The translations under genes were made by a program, and so were the position numbers. Positions 9,143-18,820 of a stretch of 64,000 nucleotides of DNA are shown here, piece after piece. The notes beneath the pieces were generated by a model. It had not been told where the DNA came from. It saw only the letters and a program-made list of their open reading frames with translations, and made no database searches. How positions within the stretch are numbered: the first letter of the stretch is position 1; the number at the start of each line of letters is the position of its first letter. Source of the DNA: ZC4RG20 sp036381515 (GTDB taxonomy: Bacteria; Pseudomonadota; Gammaproteobacteria; Steroidobacterales; Rariloculaceae); contig DASVCR010000028.1 in the NCBI GenBank assembly GCA_036381515.1, positions 1-64,000 of the forward strand, written 5' to 3'.

Positions 9143-9853
9143 CTACTCATCGACGATCGGTACGAACCCGCCGTAAATCATCCGCTGCCCGTCGAACGGC
9201 ATCTGCGTCTCCTGCATCCGCGGGTCCGACATCGCCTTCTGCCAAGCCTGATCCCGGACCTCCTTCGACGGCCACTCGATCCACGAGAATACGACCGTCT
9301 CATCGCCCGTCGCCTTGACCGCGCCCTTGTAGTCGGTCGTCTTGCCGTCGGAGACGTCGTCGCCCCACGCGTCGACGACGCGGATCGCACCGAATTCCTG
9401 GAACAGCCGCGCGTGCCGCACGGCAAGCTCGCGGTACGCGCTCTTGTTCGCCGTCGGCACCGGCGCGAGGAAGCCGTCGATGTATCCGGGCCTGGTTCTG
9501 CCGCCGTCGTCGTTGAGCGGCGCAAACCCCGCGTAGATCATCCGCTCCGCGTCGAACGGCATGTCCTTCATTTCCTGCATCGCGGGATCCGCCATCATCC
9601 GCTCGTTTGCCCTGTCGCGCGTCGCCTTGTCCGGATACTCGATCCACGAGAACACGACGACCTCGCCCGGCTGCGCCTTCACGGCACGCTTGAAGTCCGT
9701 GACCTTACCGTCCGGCACGTCGTCCGCCCAAGCCTCGACCATGCGCGTTGCGCCGTACTGCTTGAAGCGCGGCAGTGCGTCGGTGGCGGCCTTACGATAG
9801 GCCCCCTTGTTGTCGACGGGGACCGCGAGCACGAATCCTTCGACGTATGCCAT
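9143..9853 (-). CDS. Tandem DUF1428 protein (two YbaA-like domains)
   Basis: A 236-residue protein made of two copies of the DUF1428 domain, which is normally a single-domain protein of about 115 residues (E. coli YbaA). Copy one begins YVEGFVLAVPVDNKGAYRK and copy two begins YIDGFLAPVPTANKSAYRE near residue 121. Each copy has the pattern FGA.R.V.AW.DDV.DGK.TD, then VFSWIE.P, then D..M and RMIY.GF. The domain belongs to the dimeric ferredoxin-like barrel group and its function is unknown. The start at 9853 is chosen because AAGGAG lies just upstream and the first domain begins there. The frame stays open upstream but that part is not protein-like. The fusion may make an intramolecular dimer. 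Confidence 0.85.
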   Translation of the reverse strand: MAYVEGFVLAVPVDNKGAYRKAATDALPRFKQYGATRMVEAWADDVPDGKVTDFKRAVKAQPGEVVVFSWIEYPDKATRDRANERMMADPAMQEMKDMPFDAERMIYAGFAPLNDDGGRTRPGYIDGFLAPVPTANKSAYRELAVRHARLFQEFGAIRVVDAWGDDVSDGKTTDYKGAVKATGDETVVFSWIEWPSKEVRDQAWQKAMSDPRMQETQMPFDGQRMIYGGFVPIVDE

Positions 9854-10058
9854 GAGCGTCTCCTTTGACCGATTAGTCGACTTAGTACCCGTTAGTCGAT
9901 CCGGCGCGGCGCGTTTCGACAATGACAAATTTTGGAACGACGGCTGGGTCGCCTTATGCAGCAGCATCGTTTCAGCGGGAGGCTCCCCGAGCGCTTGGGC
10001 TCGGCTCGCTCCGTTATCCTTCGGGAACGCAGGCCGAAGACCGCCGGAGGTAACGGAC

Positions 10059-10487
10059 ATGGAGACGCAGGAGCTGCACCGCGGACGCCTGATAGACCAC
10101 ATTCAGCTCGTCGTGCGCGATCTTGCCGCCGCCAAACGGTTCTACACCGCGATCCTTGCTGCACTCGGCGTGCCGATCGGCGGCACCGGCGACGACTATT
10201 TCTGGGCGGACGAACTGTTCGTGTCGACGGCCGACAGCGACGCCGCGCAGGGGCAGCTCACCGGGCGCCATCATCTTGCATTCCAGGCCGACAGCCGGGG
10301 CATGGTCGACCGGTTCTACGAAGCCGCATTGGCCAACGGTGGAACGGACAACGGCGCGCCCGGGGAACGTCCGTATCATCCGGGCTACTACGCGGCCTTC
10401 GTTCTCGATCCGGACGGCAACAATATCGAGGCCGTGTACCACGGCGAAGCGAGGCGCAGCGCAGCGTCGGTACGAATCGCGTTCTGA
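10059..10487 (+). CDS. VOC (glyoxalase/bleomycin resistance) family protein
   Basis: A 142-residue single-domain protein with the glyoxalase fold. It starts LIDHIQLVVRDLAAAKRFY and ends with the typical YAAFVLDPDGNNIEAVYH. Metal ligand candidates are H in DHIQ, H in RHHLAF and E in NIEAVYH. The start at 10059 follows GGAGGTAACGGAC, a strong ribosome-binding site with good spacing. The frame continues upstream but without coding character. The substrate is unknown; family members include dioxygenases, isomerases and glutathione transferases. It is convergent with the AraC gene that ends at 10569. Confidence 0.85.
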   Translation: METQELHRGRLIDHIQLVVRDLAAAKRFYTAILAALGVPIGGTGDDYFWADELFVSTADSDAAQGQLTGRHHLAFQADSRGMVDRFYEAALANGGTDNGAPGERPYHPGYYAAFVLDPDGNNIEAVYHGEARRSAASVRIAF

Positions 10488-10568
10488 GTGAGGTCGTGAC
10501 GAAGACGTGGTGCCGGAGGATGGTTGCACCAACGCAGCGCCCGCATTCCCGAGTGAACGCGCCGCAGG

Positions 10569-11618
10569 TCAGGCCCGAAGACCGCGCACCCAGTCGTCGA
10601 ATTGCGGCTGTGCGCCGCCCGCGTCGAGCCTCGCCGTTCGACCGCCGGCCGACGCCGCCCGCAGCAGCACGCCCCCGTCACGCCTGACCTCGCTCGGCGG
10701 ATAGCCGAAGTGCTCGCGGAACGCGCGCGTCAGGTGCGAGTGGCTCGTGAAGCCGTAGCAGGCCGCGAGCTCCATGATCGGCCGCGTCTCGGTCGGATCG
10801 GCGAGGGCCGCATGCACGCGGAGCAGGCGCCGCGCCTGAACGTAGTGCTGAACACCGCCGCGGGGCTTCAGCAGCTCGTAGAGCCTCGTCCGTGACAGCC
10901 CTACCGCCGCAGAGATCCGCTCCGGCGAAAGGTCGCGCGAGCCGAGCTGGGAGTCGATGAACCGTGTGACCTGCTGGAGGTGCAACGCGCGGAGCGGATC
11001 CCGTGCACGCTCGCGGTGCTCGGGTGTCGGCCGCAGACAGGCCGCGAGCAAGTCGCAAGTCGCGCGCACGATGTGCGGAGCCTGCTCGCATTCAAGCCCG
11101 GGCAGCTGCCGCTCGAGCGCGTCGATGTAGTCCGCGAGCAGCGCGCCGCCCGCGCCGTGCACGATCAGGCCGTGCAGGTCGAAGGAACGGCCGAGCGCGT
11201 CGTGCATCAGGTCGCGCGGCACGACGAGCGTCGTGCAGTCGGACGCGGTGGCTCGCGTCTCGACCGGCTGCGCCATGTCGAGCACCGACACCGACCCAGC
11301 CCGGATCTCGATTTGGCGGCCGTCCGCCTCGCCCGCGTAGCCGCCTTGCCGATAGAGCTGCACGAGATAGTGGTCGAGCAGGTCGGAGCGCAACTGCTTC
11401 GGCGTGCGGATGAAGCGTTGTCCGTCGAAGCGCGTCCGCACGACGACGATCTCGCCCAAATGAAAGGCGTGCGCTTCCGCGGTGAAGGCCCTGACGGAGC
11501 GCCTAAGGGGCGCGACGTCGAAGACGACGGAGATGCGTTCGCGCCAGGCTTCGAACTGCTCGCGGCCGGGATGATCGGTCGACCGAAAGGTCGTCATCGG
11601 GATCGTCGCGGCGGCCAT
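10569..11618 (-). CDS. AraC family transcriptional regulator
   Basis: A 349-residue protein. The N-terminal region to about residue 200 fits the AraC-binding-2 ligand domain seen in AraC regulators of aromatic or fatty-acid metabolism. The DNA-binding double helix-turn-helix spans about 215-315, with RISAAVGLSRTRLYELL in the first helix-turn-helix and LAACYGFTSHSHLTRAFREH, then FGYPPSEVR in the second. A tail of about 35 residues after the helix-turn-helix is unusual. It lacks conserved features and could be a read-through after a lost stop. The regulated genes are unknown. The neighbouring VOC gene is convergent. Confidence 0.85.
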   Translation of the reverse strand: MAAATIPMTTFRSTDHPGREQFEAWRERISVVFDVAPLRRSVRAFTAEAHAFHLGEIVVVRTRFDGQRFIRTPKQLRSDLLDHYLVQLYRQGGYAGEADGRQIEIRAGSVSVLDMAQPVETRATASDCTTLVVPRDLMHDALGRSFDLHGLIVHGAGGALLADYIDALERQLPGLECEQAPHIVRATCDLLAACLRPTPEHRERARDPLRALHLQQVTRFIDSQLGSRDLSPERISAAVGLSRTRLYELLKPRGGVQHYVQARRLLRVHAALADPTETRPIMELAACYGFTSHSHLTRAFREHFGYPPSEVRRDGGVLLRAASAGGRTARLDAGGAQPQFDDWVRGLRA

Positions 11619-12077
11619 CAGGAATCGGTCCCCTGTCTAGTGAATGATCTGGCCCGCGCACCCGATCGAAGGCAAGCGTTCCGAGCCCCTCCCCTGTCGC
11701 GCATTATGGTAAGCAGTTTCCAGCGGGCGTCGATACCCGTCACAAAGCGTCCGCGATTTCGGTCTGCCCGCATGGCCGGCCGAGCGAGGTCGACCTCCTT
11801 CGAGGTCCGGCCTGGCGCTCCCTTCACTCCTGCCGCAGCGGCGTCATGGCCGCTTTCTCGTTCTACGTCTCGCAACCCAACGGCAACGTCCGTGCCAGGA
11901 ATCGCCCTGTTCCAATCCCTTGATCGCACACGCGCCCGCCGGTCGGTGAGGCGGCTTCGGCTCGCACGCGTCCCATTCCCGGACAGCGTGATCTCGATCG
12001 CGGGATGTGGGCCCGAGGCGCTTTGGCGCGAGGATCGGGGATCCTCGACACGATGCGGATCCGGCCGGCTGCGGCCG
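11619..12077. other. Gene-poor stretch
   Basis: About 460 bases between the starts and ends of flanking minus-strand genes. Small open frames exist on both strands but none has a ribosome-binding site or a recognisable product. The right end is rich in GGATCC-like short repeats. I see nothing identifiable in it. Confidence 0.4.
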
Positions 12078-12884
12078 CTACCCGAGCACCCAGCGAAACG
12101 CTCGCCGCAGCTCCGCCGCGCCGTCCCGCTCGTACCAACGCCCGTGCGCGAGAATCACGCGCTCCGGGTCCCATTCGATCATCTTCTCGACTGCGGCCTC
12201 GAGTTGCGGCTTGTATTTCGAGAAGGTCCAGCGCATGTCGCGCGGCATCTTCCCGTCCGGATCGGTGACCCCGCCTGCCCTCGCGAGCCAACGCCACGGC
12301 CAGCGGAGCTTGTGGGGCTCGAAGTTCTCGATGAGGTCGGTCAGCACCAGAGTCCGGCTCGCGCGGTGGAAGAATTCGACCTCGGTCATGAAGCTGCCGG
12401 CGATCGGCAGCGTGTCGATGGCCTCGTCCCACGGATAGCCTTCCCGCGAGTCGAGCTCGCGGCCGGGAAAGTCGATGTGATCACCGGCCTGTTCCCGAAT
12501 CCGCGGCGCGAGCCATACTTCGGCGTCCGGATACGCCCGATGCCACTCGGGGATCCACCAATAGTGAATACGGTTCGGCCCGACGATGTGGCGCACCGTG
12601 CCGATCGCCGCGATCTGCGCTCGAAGGTCATCCGTCAGCGGCGTCGGCGAATGGACGAAGAGATCGCCGCCGTCGAGCCGAATGACCGTCGTGCGCGTCG
12701 GAAACGGCATCTTCGGCCACGGCATGCCGAAGAGGATTTCCGGTCCATCGACGATCCAGACGTTCGTCGTCACCGCCTTGGGAGTGCAGAGCGGCGGATA
12801 CGTCCCGCGCGTCGGTGAGCCGTCCATGGCCGCGTCATCGAGGAAGCGCGCGGGCTCCGTCGGAGCCTCGTGAGGCGTGAACAT
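12078..12884 (-). CDS. DUF4336 family protein
   Basis: About 268 residues. The pattern YPPLCTPKAV, NVWIVDGPE, then HIVGPNRIHYWWIPEW and AYPDAEVWLAPRIRE, and near the C-terminus ERVILAHGRWYERDG, is characteristic of DUF4336. Members look like degenerate metallo-beta-lactamase-fold proteins with few of the usual zinc ligands. The start is uncertain: ATG at 12884 or ATG at 12827, the latter fitting the usual beginning of the family better. Neither has a clear Shine-Dalgarno. The frame is open further upstream into the end of the glycosidase gene. It lies 98 bases downstream of the GH3 gene on the same strand and may be co-transcribed. Confidence 0.8.
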   Translation of the reverse strand: MFTPHEAPTEPARFLDDAAMDGSPTRGTYPPLCTPKAVTTNVWIVDGPEILFGMPWPKMPFPTRTTVIRLDGGDLFVHSPTPLTDDLRAQIAAIGTVRHIVGPNRIHYWWIPEWHRAYPDAEVWLAPRIREQAGDHIDFPGRELDSREGYPWDEAIDTLPIAGSFMTEVEFFHRASRTLVLTDLIENFEPHKLRWPWRWLARAGGVTDPDGKMPRDMRWTFSKYKPQLEAAVEKMIEWDPERVILAHGRWYERDGAAELRRAFRWVLG

Positions 12885-12982
12885 CGGAGCGTGATCGAAC
12901 GGCACATGCTCCCGAGGATCGCACGGTTGGACCCAGCGCGTCGTCGAGGGAATACGGTCAGGCGATCGAGAAAACGCCGGAC

Positions 12983-15199
12983 CTACACCCCGAACTGCCG
13001 TGCAACGAGCCGCGCAGAGCCGGTCAGCACCGGATCCATTGCCGAAGTGCCGACCGCCACTCGATGCTCGCCATCCGCGATGCTCCATTTGCCGCTCCCC
13101 CCGTCGAAGCGCGCCAGCAAACGGGGCTCCGCGACGAGCGTGACGCGCCGCGACTGGCCCGGCTCGAGCTCGATACGCTCGAAGCCGAGCAGACGCATGC
13201 GCCTGTCACCGGCCGCCTCCGTCAGATAGAGCTGTGGAACGTCGGCCCCCTTGCGCTTGCCCGTGTTCTTCACCGTGAAGCTCGCGGTGATCGTTTCGCC
13301 TCCCTCGAGCTTCAGGTCGGCATAGTCGAAGGTGGTGTAGCCGAGGCCATGACCGAACGCGTACATCGGGCGTTCGTTCTTCAGCGCAAACCATCGATAG
13401 CCCACCTCCGCACCCTCGTTGTACTCGATCGTCACCGCGCTGCCCCACGGCGTCCCCAGCCCTGGCAGCTCCGGCCGTGGGGTCTGGTCGAGGCTTGCGG
13501 GGAAAGTGATCGGCAGGCGGCCCGACGGATTCACGGTCCCCGCGAGCACCTCGGCGATCGCCTGCGCACCGGCCTGGCCCGGGTACCACGCCTGCACGAT
13601 CGCCTTTACCTTGTCGCGCCACGGCATCGACACCGGGTTGCCGGTCTCGAGCACGACGATCGTGCTCGGGTTCGCGCTCGCGACCGCGTCGATCACCGCG
13701 TCCTGCCCCCACGGCAACGACAGGTCCGGCATGTCGAAGCCTTCGCCCTCGACGCGAATGCCGAACGCGATGACGACGTCCGAGCGCTTCGCCGTCAACG
13801 CGGCCTCAGCCGGCGTATAGCCGGGATCGAAATCGAACTGCGCTTGCGGAAACCGCTTCTGCAGCTCCTCGAGCGGAGACGGAGGGAACAGGAAAAGGTT
13901 GCGATGCTTCCCCATGATGCCCGCTCCGCCGATCTTGATGACACCGGCGAAGCCGCCGACCGGGGCGACCGCGCCTGACCCCGTGCCGCTGATCACGCCT
14001 TGCTGAGCATAGCCGCCGATCACGGCGATCTTCAGCGGCTTATCGGTGGGTAGCGGCAGCACGCCTTCGTTCTTCAGCAGCACGATGCCCTGCCGCGCAC
14101 CCTCGAGTGCGATCTCGTGGTGCTTCGCCATGTCGACTTTCGGAGTGGGGCCCCACTTGTCGACACCGACGGCGAAGAGCGAGCGCAGGATACGGCGAAC
14201 CATGTCGGAAAGACGCTCCTTGGGGAGCTGGCCACTGGCGTACGCCTCCCTCAGGTCATCCGTGAACGGCTCCTTTCCCCACATCACCCGGTCGCCCTGC
14301 ACACCCGACTCCTGATCGAGCCCCTTGAGCGCGAATTCCCACGCGGGCGTCGCGCCCCAGTCGGACATCACCCAACCCTCGTAACCCCACGCTCCCTTGA
14401 GCACTTCATTGAGGAGATGATGATTGCCGCCGACATACTCACCGTTGACCTTGTTGTAGCCGCTCATGATCGCGCCGGGCTTCGAGCGCTCGATCGCGAT
14501 TTGAAAGGTGAGGAGGTCCGATTCGCGATGTGCGTCGGGGTCGATGATCGCGTCGAGCCAATGGCGGTTGGTCTCGTTGCAATTCATCGTGTAGTGCTTG
14601 AGCGTCGAGACGACGCCCTGGCTCTGGATCCCGTTCACCTGCGCGGCGGCGAGCACGGCGCTGAGCCACGGATCCTCGGAGAAGTATTCGAAGTTCCGGC
14701 CATTCCGCGGGTCGCGCGTGAGGTTGCAGCCGCCCGCGAGCTGGACGTTGAATCCGCGCATCCGCGACTCGCGGGCGATCGCCTCGCCTCCCTCGCGCAC
14801 GAGCTCCGGGTTGAAGCTCGATCCGAGCGCGATCAGTGAAGGAAATGCCGTGGCGCCCTCGTCGTCCGGCCGGTAGCCGGGGTTCGTGACGCCTATGCTG
14901 GCGTCCGAGCTTTGGATCGCCGGAATGCCGAGGCGCGGCACGCCGGGCGTGTAACCGGCGCTCATGTTCTTGACGTCTTCCGGGATGCGCGCGTCGCGCG
15001 GCCCGGCAAAGCCTCCCGGCACGTGGCCGAGAATACTGATGACGAGCGAGAAGCGCTCGTCGTCGGTCATCTGCTGCTCGATCTCGCGGGCGCGCGCGTC
15101 GGAATTGTCAGGGGCGCGGCCGCTCGCCGGCGCCGCAGCTGCGGGACGTGGCATCGCTTCACGCTTCTTCGGCTCGGGCTTCCGTGTGTCGGTTGCCAT
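12983..15199 (-). CDS. Glycoside hydrolase family 3 beta-glucosidase-like enzyme
   Basis: A 738-residue enzyme with a typical GH3 layout. The N-terminal TIM-barrel domain has GVPRLGIPAIQSSDASIG and NLTRDPRNGRNFEYFSEDPWL, then KHYTMN and GYEGWVMSDWGAT, in which D280 should be the catalytic nucleophile. The alpha/beta sandwich domain follows (KIAVIGGYAQQ, VIAFGIRVEGEGFD). A fibronectin-III-like C-terminal domain (TASFTVKNTGKRKGADVPQLYL) closes it. Such enzymes remove terminal glucose or xylose from beta-glycosides. There is no obvious signal peptide: the first 35 residues are charged and alanine/proline rich. The gene starts 3 bases after the stop of the secreted protein at 15203-15835, so the two are almost certainly one operon. 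The exact substrate cannot be told. Confidence 0.92.
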   Translation of the reverse strand: MATDTRKPEPKKREAMPRPAAAAPASGRAPDNSDARAREIEQQMTDDERFSLVISILGHVPGGFAGPRDARIPEDVKNMSAGYTPGVPRLGIPAIQSSDASIGVTNPGYRPDDEGATAFPSLIALGSSFNPELVREGGEAIARESRMRGFNVQLAGGCNLTRDPRNGRNFEYFSEDPWLSAVLAAAQVNGIQSQGVVSTLKHYTMNCNETNRHWLDAIIDPDAHRESDLLTFQIAIERSKPGAIMSGYNKVNGEYVGGNHHLLNEVLKGAWGYEGWVMSDWGATPAWEFALKGLDQESGVQGDRVMWGKEPFTDDLREAYASGQLPKERLSDMVRRILRSLFAVGVDKWGPTPKVDMAKHHEIALEGARQGIVLLKNEGVLPLPTDKPLKIAVIGGYAQQGVISGTGSGAVAPVGGFAGVIKIGGAGIMGKHRNLFLFPPSPLEELQKRFPQAQFDFDPGYTPAEAALTAKRSDVVIAFGIRVEGEGFDMPDLSLPWGQDAVIDAVASANPSTIVVLETGNPVSMPWRDKVKAIVQAWYPGQAGAQAIAEVLAGTVNPSGRLPITFPASLDQTPRPELPGLGTPWGSAVTIEYNEGAEVGYRWFALKNERPMYAFGHGLGYTTFDYADLKLEGGETITASFTVKNTGKRKGADVPQLYLTEAAGDRRMRLLGFERIELEPGQSRRVTLVAEPRLLARFDGGSGKWSIADGEHRVAVGTSAMDPVLTGSARLVARQFGV

Positions 15200-15202
15200 G
15201 CG

Positions 15203-15835
15203 TCATCTCCCACGATCGGAAGAACGATCACCGGCCGGCCGCTCCAAACGCGGCAAGCCGAGCAGGCTTCTGATCTTCGGCCTCACGGCATCGACGTTCG
15301 CGACGATCAGGTCCTGAAGACGCTCGTTTCCTTCCGCCGGCGTCGCCACATCCTCGTCCAGCCAAACGGCGCCCGACGAGACGAGCACCGCGTCGTCCTC
15401 CGAGATCTCGTAGATCGCCATGTGCACGACTGCGATCAGGTCGTCCCCGTCCGAGGAGCTCGCGTCTTTTGCGAACCGGCGCATGTCGGCGAGGAGCTCG
15501 GGGGAGACTTCGTCGCGCACGGATTCGAGCGAAGCGCCGGGACCGACGGCCGCTGGCCGCACCATCAGCACCATGCGGACACCGTCCGACGCGAGCACAC
15601 GGAGAAAGCGCTTGTTGTCGATGTCCGTTACGTCCGGGACGAGGTCGTAGCTCGTCACCGCATCGTAGTCGTGCTCGAGCGCCTTCTCGACGAGGCCTTC
15701 CTCGAACTCGGCTCTGAAGGCTGGATCCTCCGCGAGCGCGACGACCGCGGACTTGTAGGTGACGACGTCCTGCGCAAGCGCGGACGTCGGCGCCGCAGCG
15801 CCGAGCACCAAAGCAAATGCGACGCGACACAGCAT
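15203..15835 (-). CDS. Secreted protein of unknown function upstream of GH3 gene
   Basis: A 210-residue protein I do not recognise. It begins with a clear signal peptide (MLCRVAFALVLGAAAPTSALAQ), so the mature protein is probably periplasmic. The mature part is acidic and strand-rich, with YDAVTSYDLVPDVTDIDN, RVLASDGVRMVLMVRP and DLIAVVHMAIYEISEDDAV. No catalytic motif is visible. The start at 15835 is chosen because the signal peptide begins there; the frame extends 35 codons upstream without coding character. It precedes the GH3 gene by 3 bases, which suggests a shared role in carbohydrate use. Confidence 0.65.
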   Translation of the reverse strand: MLCRVAFALVLGAAAPTSALAQDVVTYKSAVVALAEDPAFRAEFEEGLVEKALEHDYDAVTSYDLVPDVTDIDNKRFLRVLASDGVRMVLMVRPAAVGPGASLESVRDEVSPELLADMRRFAKDASSSDGDDLIAVVHMAIYEISEDDAVLVSSGAVWLDEDVATPAEGNERLQDLIVANVDAVRPKIRSLLGLPRLERPAGDRSSDRGR

Positions 15836-16078
15836 GGCTCGCACCCTCGATGGCGAGCCGTTTCCGCCCGCCGGTCTCGGCCTCTCGACCGCCGAACGCG
15901 CGGGCCGCGGCCTCCGCGGCCGGCGACCTTCGGCTTTCACCCGAGAGCGTAGAACTTATTCAGGGGATCGGCTGTAGGACCAAAGGCCTACTTGCCGAGG
16001 AAGACGAACGGGCAGCAAAACGCCGTCGACTGCGAGTTCGGCTTGTCGCCGACGGCGCTCCGGGTCCGCCCGCGCGTT

Positions 16079-17668
16079 TCAACGAAGCCGCTCGAGCTCG
16101 CGGAACGCCCGCTCGATCAACGACGCATTCTCCGGCCGCTGATGCCGAAACGCGCGGAAGAAGTCCGCGGTTGCGTACGCGGGCCGTACGGTGAGGAGCT
16201 CGTTGTAGAAGGTCCTGGCAGCCTCGATGTTCTCGGCGAGCACGTTGCAGTACGCGGCGATGGCGAGCACCTGGTAATGCGCGTTCGGCTGCCGCGCCGC
16301 GCGCGTCGCGAACGCGGCGGCGTCCGCATACTGGCCGAGCACGGCGAGGTTCTGCGCGCGGACGGCGTACATCGCGAACGTCATCATGTCGTACGGGCTC
16401 AGCCGCCGCGCCTTGTCCACGACCTCGTTGCTGCGGCGGGAGTCGCCCGTTTGCATCAACGCGTAGGCGAGCGAGTACTGGCCGACGGCGGAGCTCGGGT
16501 TGAGCTCGACGGCGGTCTCGAGCTCGTCGACGGCCTCGCCGAGATCCTGGCTCAACAGATACGCGCGGCCGAGCGCCCAGTGGCCGAGCGGATCGCGCGG
16601 GTCGAGCATCAACGCTTCCTCCGCGAAGCCGATCGCACGGCGCTCCTCGGCGGCGCGATCCGAACCGAGCTCGAGAAACGCGCGCTGCCAATGGATGAAC
16701 GACAAGCCGGCGTAAGCGCGCGGCGAGCGAGGATCGAGCTCGATCGAGCGGCGGAAGTACTGCTCCGCGAGCTCGTAGTCCGCCGGGGTGAAGCGGTACA
16801 TGTGCCAGCAGCCGCGGTAATAGGCGCTCCACGAGTCGAGGTTCGCCGGCGCAATGACGACGGCCCGCTGCCGCTCGGCGTGCTCGACCTCCGCTTCGAC
16901 GGGGCCTACGATCAGCTCGGCCATCTCTTCCTGAAGCGTGAGCATGTCGCGCAGCGGCCGTCGCAAGTGCTCGGCCCAGCGCTCCTGCCCGGTCACCGCG
17001 TCGGCGAGCATCGCGTGCACGCTGATCTCGTCGCCCACCGCGCGAGTCTCGCCTTGAACGACATAGCGGACGCCCAGCGCACGGCCGACGTCGCGCGGGT
17101 CGTAAGGGCCTGCGCGGAACTTGAACGCGGATCCGCGCGAGATCACGAACAGCCAACGTGCGCGTGCGATCCGAGTGATCACCTCGTGCGTGAGACCGTC
17201 TGCGAGCACGCCATGCACGCGCTCGTCGCCCGCGAGACGAAACGGCAACACGGCAACCGACGGCTGGCTCGGCAGAGTCAGCTCGAGCCCGTCCAGGCGG
17301 TCGCCTGCCGCGACGATGGGCGCGACGTCGCCGCACCCCGCACGTGCGGTGCTGCGGCTCTGCTCGGCCACGTCGCCGATGAACCGGTAGCCCTTGCGGT
17401 GCACGGTTCGAATCAGGATCTGGGTCTTACCGTCGTCGCCGATGTGTGCGCGCGCGGCCTTGATGCAGCTGTTCACGGCGGCGTCGGTGACGACCCGGCC
17501 GCGCCACACGTGCTCGACGAGCTCTCGGCGTGTGACGGTGTGGTCGCGATTCGCGACGAGGTACGCGAGGAGCGCGAGCACCTGCGGCTCGAGCGTCTCG
17601 CGCCGCCCGGCACGGCGAAGCTCGAAGCGCTCCATGTCGAGCTCGCAATCCCCGAACCGATACCGCAT
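16079..17668 (-). CDS. Winged-helix regulator with TolB-like and TPR domains
   Basis: A 529-residue protein. Residues 1-100 form an OmpR/CadC-type winged helix (MRYRFGDCELDMERFELRR, LEPQVLALLAYLVAN, ELVEHVWRG, HRKGYRFIG). It continues with a TolB-like region typical of these proteins (SVAVLPFRLAGDERVHGVLADGL...) and then TPR repeats from about 270 to the end. No transmembrane helix is obvious between the winged helix and the TPRs, so it is probably cytoplasmic, unlike CadC. The start at 17668 has GAGG 6 bases upstream and matches the family start; a GTG at 17698 is less likely. It is divergent from the secreted PD40 gene at 17792, which it may control. Confidence 0.85.
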   Translation of the reverse strand: MRYRFGDCELDMERFELRRAGRRETLEPQVLALLAYLVANRDHTVTRRELVEHVWRGRVVTDAAVNSCIKAARAHIGDDGKTQILIRTVHRKGYRFIGDVAEQSRSTARAGCGDVAPIVAAGDRLDGLELTLPSQPSVAVLPFRLAGDERVHGVLADGLTHEVITRIARARWLFVISRGSAFKFRAGPYDPRDVGRALGVRYVVQGETRAVGDEISVHAMLADAVTGQERWAEHLRRPLRDMLTLQEEMAELIVGPVEAEVEHAERQRAVVIAPANLDSWSAYYRGCWHMYRFTPADYELAEQYFRRSIELDPRSPRAYAGLSFIHWQRAFLELGSDRAAEERRAIGFAEEALMLDPRDPLGHWALGRAYLLSQDLGEAVDELETAVELNPSSAVGQYSLAYALMQTGDSRRSNEVVDKARRLSPYDMMTFAMYAVRAQNLAVLGQYADAAAFATRAARQPNAHYQVLAIAAYCNVLAENIEAARTFYNELLTVRPAYATADFFRAFRHQRPENASLIERAFRELERLR

Positions 17669-17791
17669 CGGACGCCTCGGTTTCCTGCCCGCCTCCACGA
17701 TTCTCCATCAAATCTCCACCGTTTGCCCATGTCTTGCGGACCGTCCCGCGGCTCAATCCGCTGACCCGAACGACATCGAGGAGAGACAACG

Positions 17792-18781
17792 ATGAACCTC
17801 AGGACGATCTCGCGTAACGCCTCCATCCTGACCATGGGGGCACTCGGCGCGAGCACCGCCGCGGCGCAAGGCTGGCTCTTCAAGCTGCACGGCTGGCCGT
17901 TCGCGCCGAAGTGGGGAGAAGCCGAGCTCGTCGGCCCCGGAGAGAACGGCATCAGCAAGCCGGACGTGGGCGACGGATGCCCGATCGAGACCGCCGACGG
18001 TCTGAGCCTGCTGTTCGCGTCGAGCCGGAGCGATCCGAACGATATCTGGGCGTCGGACCGCGCGAGCGTCGGCGAGCCGTGGACCGAGCCGCGCAGGCTG
18101 GATGCCCCGATCAGCTCGCCGGCCGGCGACTTCTGCCCGACGCCGGTTCTGGGACGCTCGCTGATGTTCGTCTCGACCCGACCCGGTGCCTGCCCGGGCG
18201 AGCAAGCCCCCGGCGGCGGCGACATCTACGTCTCGCGCCAAAGCCCGGCCGGCGGCTGGAGCGAGCCCGTGCATCTCGGCTGCGCCCCGGACGGACCGAA
18301 CACGGCCGGCGGCGAGCGAAGCCCGTCGCTCGTCGAGACGCCGTACGGAACCTTCCTGTTCTACTCGACGAACGGCAACACCGCGAACGGCTCCACCGGC
18401 ATGACGCAGGATATCTACGTGAGCGTGATGCGCGGCGACGGGACATTCGGGCCGGGCAGGCCGATCGGCGCGCTCAGCACGCCGGACTTCGACGACCTGA
18501 TGCCGAACGTCCGCGAACGGCCGGAAGGAGGTTACGAGATCGTCTTCAGCTCGAACCGCACGCGCTCGCCGTTGGGGCCGGCTCCGAAGGGCGGCCAGGA
18601 CGTCTACATGTCGTTTGCCTGGTTCCTGCCGGGACCGTGGACGCCGCCCGTGAATCTCGGCGTCGTCAACACGGACGCCAACGAGCAGCGCGCGACGCTG
18701 TCGCATGACGGCAAGCGACTCTACTTCGGCCGCGCCGCGGCAAACGGGACGAGCGACATATACGTCAGCGAACGCGAGTGA
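17792..18781 (+). CDS. Secreted PD40/TolB-like beta-propeller protein
   Basis: A 329-residue protein. The signal peptide is about 25 residues (MNLRTISRNASILTMGALG, then ASTAAAQ). The mature part has repeated PD40-type units: LLFASSRSDPNDIWASDR, LMFVSTRPG with GDIYVSRQ, IVFSSNRTR with GGQDVYMS, and LYFGRAAANGTSDIYVSERE. These units are known from WD40-like propellers of the TolB/OmpA-associated type. The role is probably binding of a ligand in the periplasm; no enzyme motif is present. The intergenic space to the divergent regulator is about 120 bases. A strong hairpin at 18796-18820 follows the stop. Confidence 0.75.
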   Translation: MNLRTISRNASILTMGALGASTAAAQGWLFKLHGWPFAPKWGEAELVGPGENGISKPDVGDGCPIETADGLSLLFASSRSDPNDIWASDRASVGEPWTEPRRLDAPISSPAGDFCPTPVLGRSLMFVSTRPGACPGEQAPGGGDIYVSRQSPAGGWSEPVHLGCAPDGPNTAGGERSPSLVETPYGTFLFYSTNGNTANGSTGMTQDIYVSVMRGDGTFGPGRPIGALSTPDFDDLMPNVRERPEGGYEIVFSSNRTRSPLGPAPKGGQDVYMSFAWFLPGPWTPPVNLGVVNTDANEQRATLSHDGKRLYFGRAAANGTSDIYVSERE

Positions 18782-18795
18782 AGACACGGACTGGC

Positions 18796-18820
18796 CGCTC
18801 GGGCACCTCAGGCCCGAGCG
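18796..18820 (+). terminator. Terminator-like hairpin after the PD40 gene
   Basis: Perfect 9-bp stem CGCTCGGGC / GCCCGAGCG with a 7-base loop, 14 bases after the stop codon. There is no long T tract. Confidence 0.5.
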
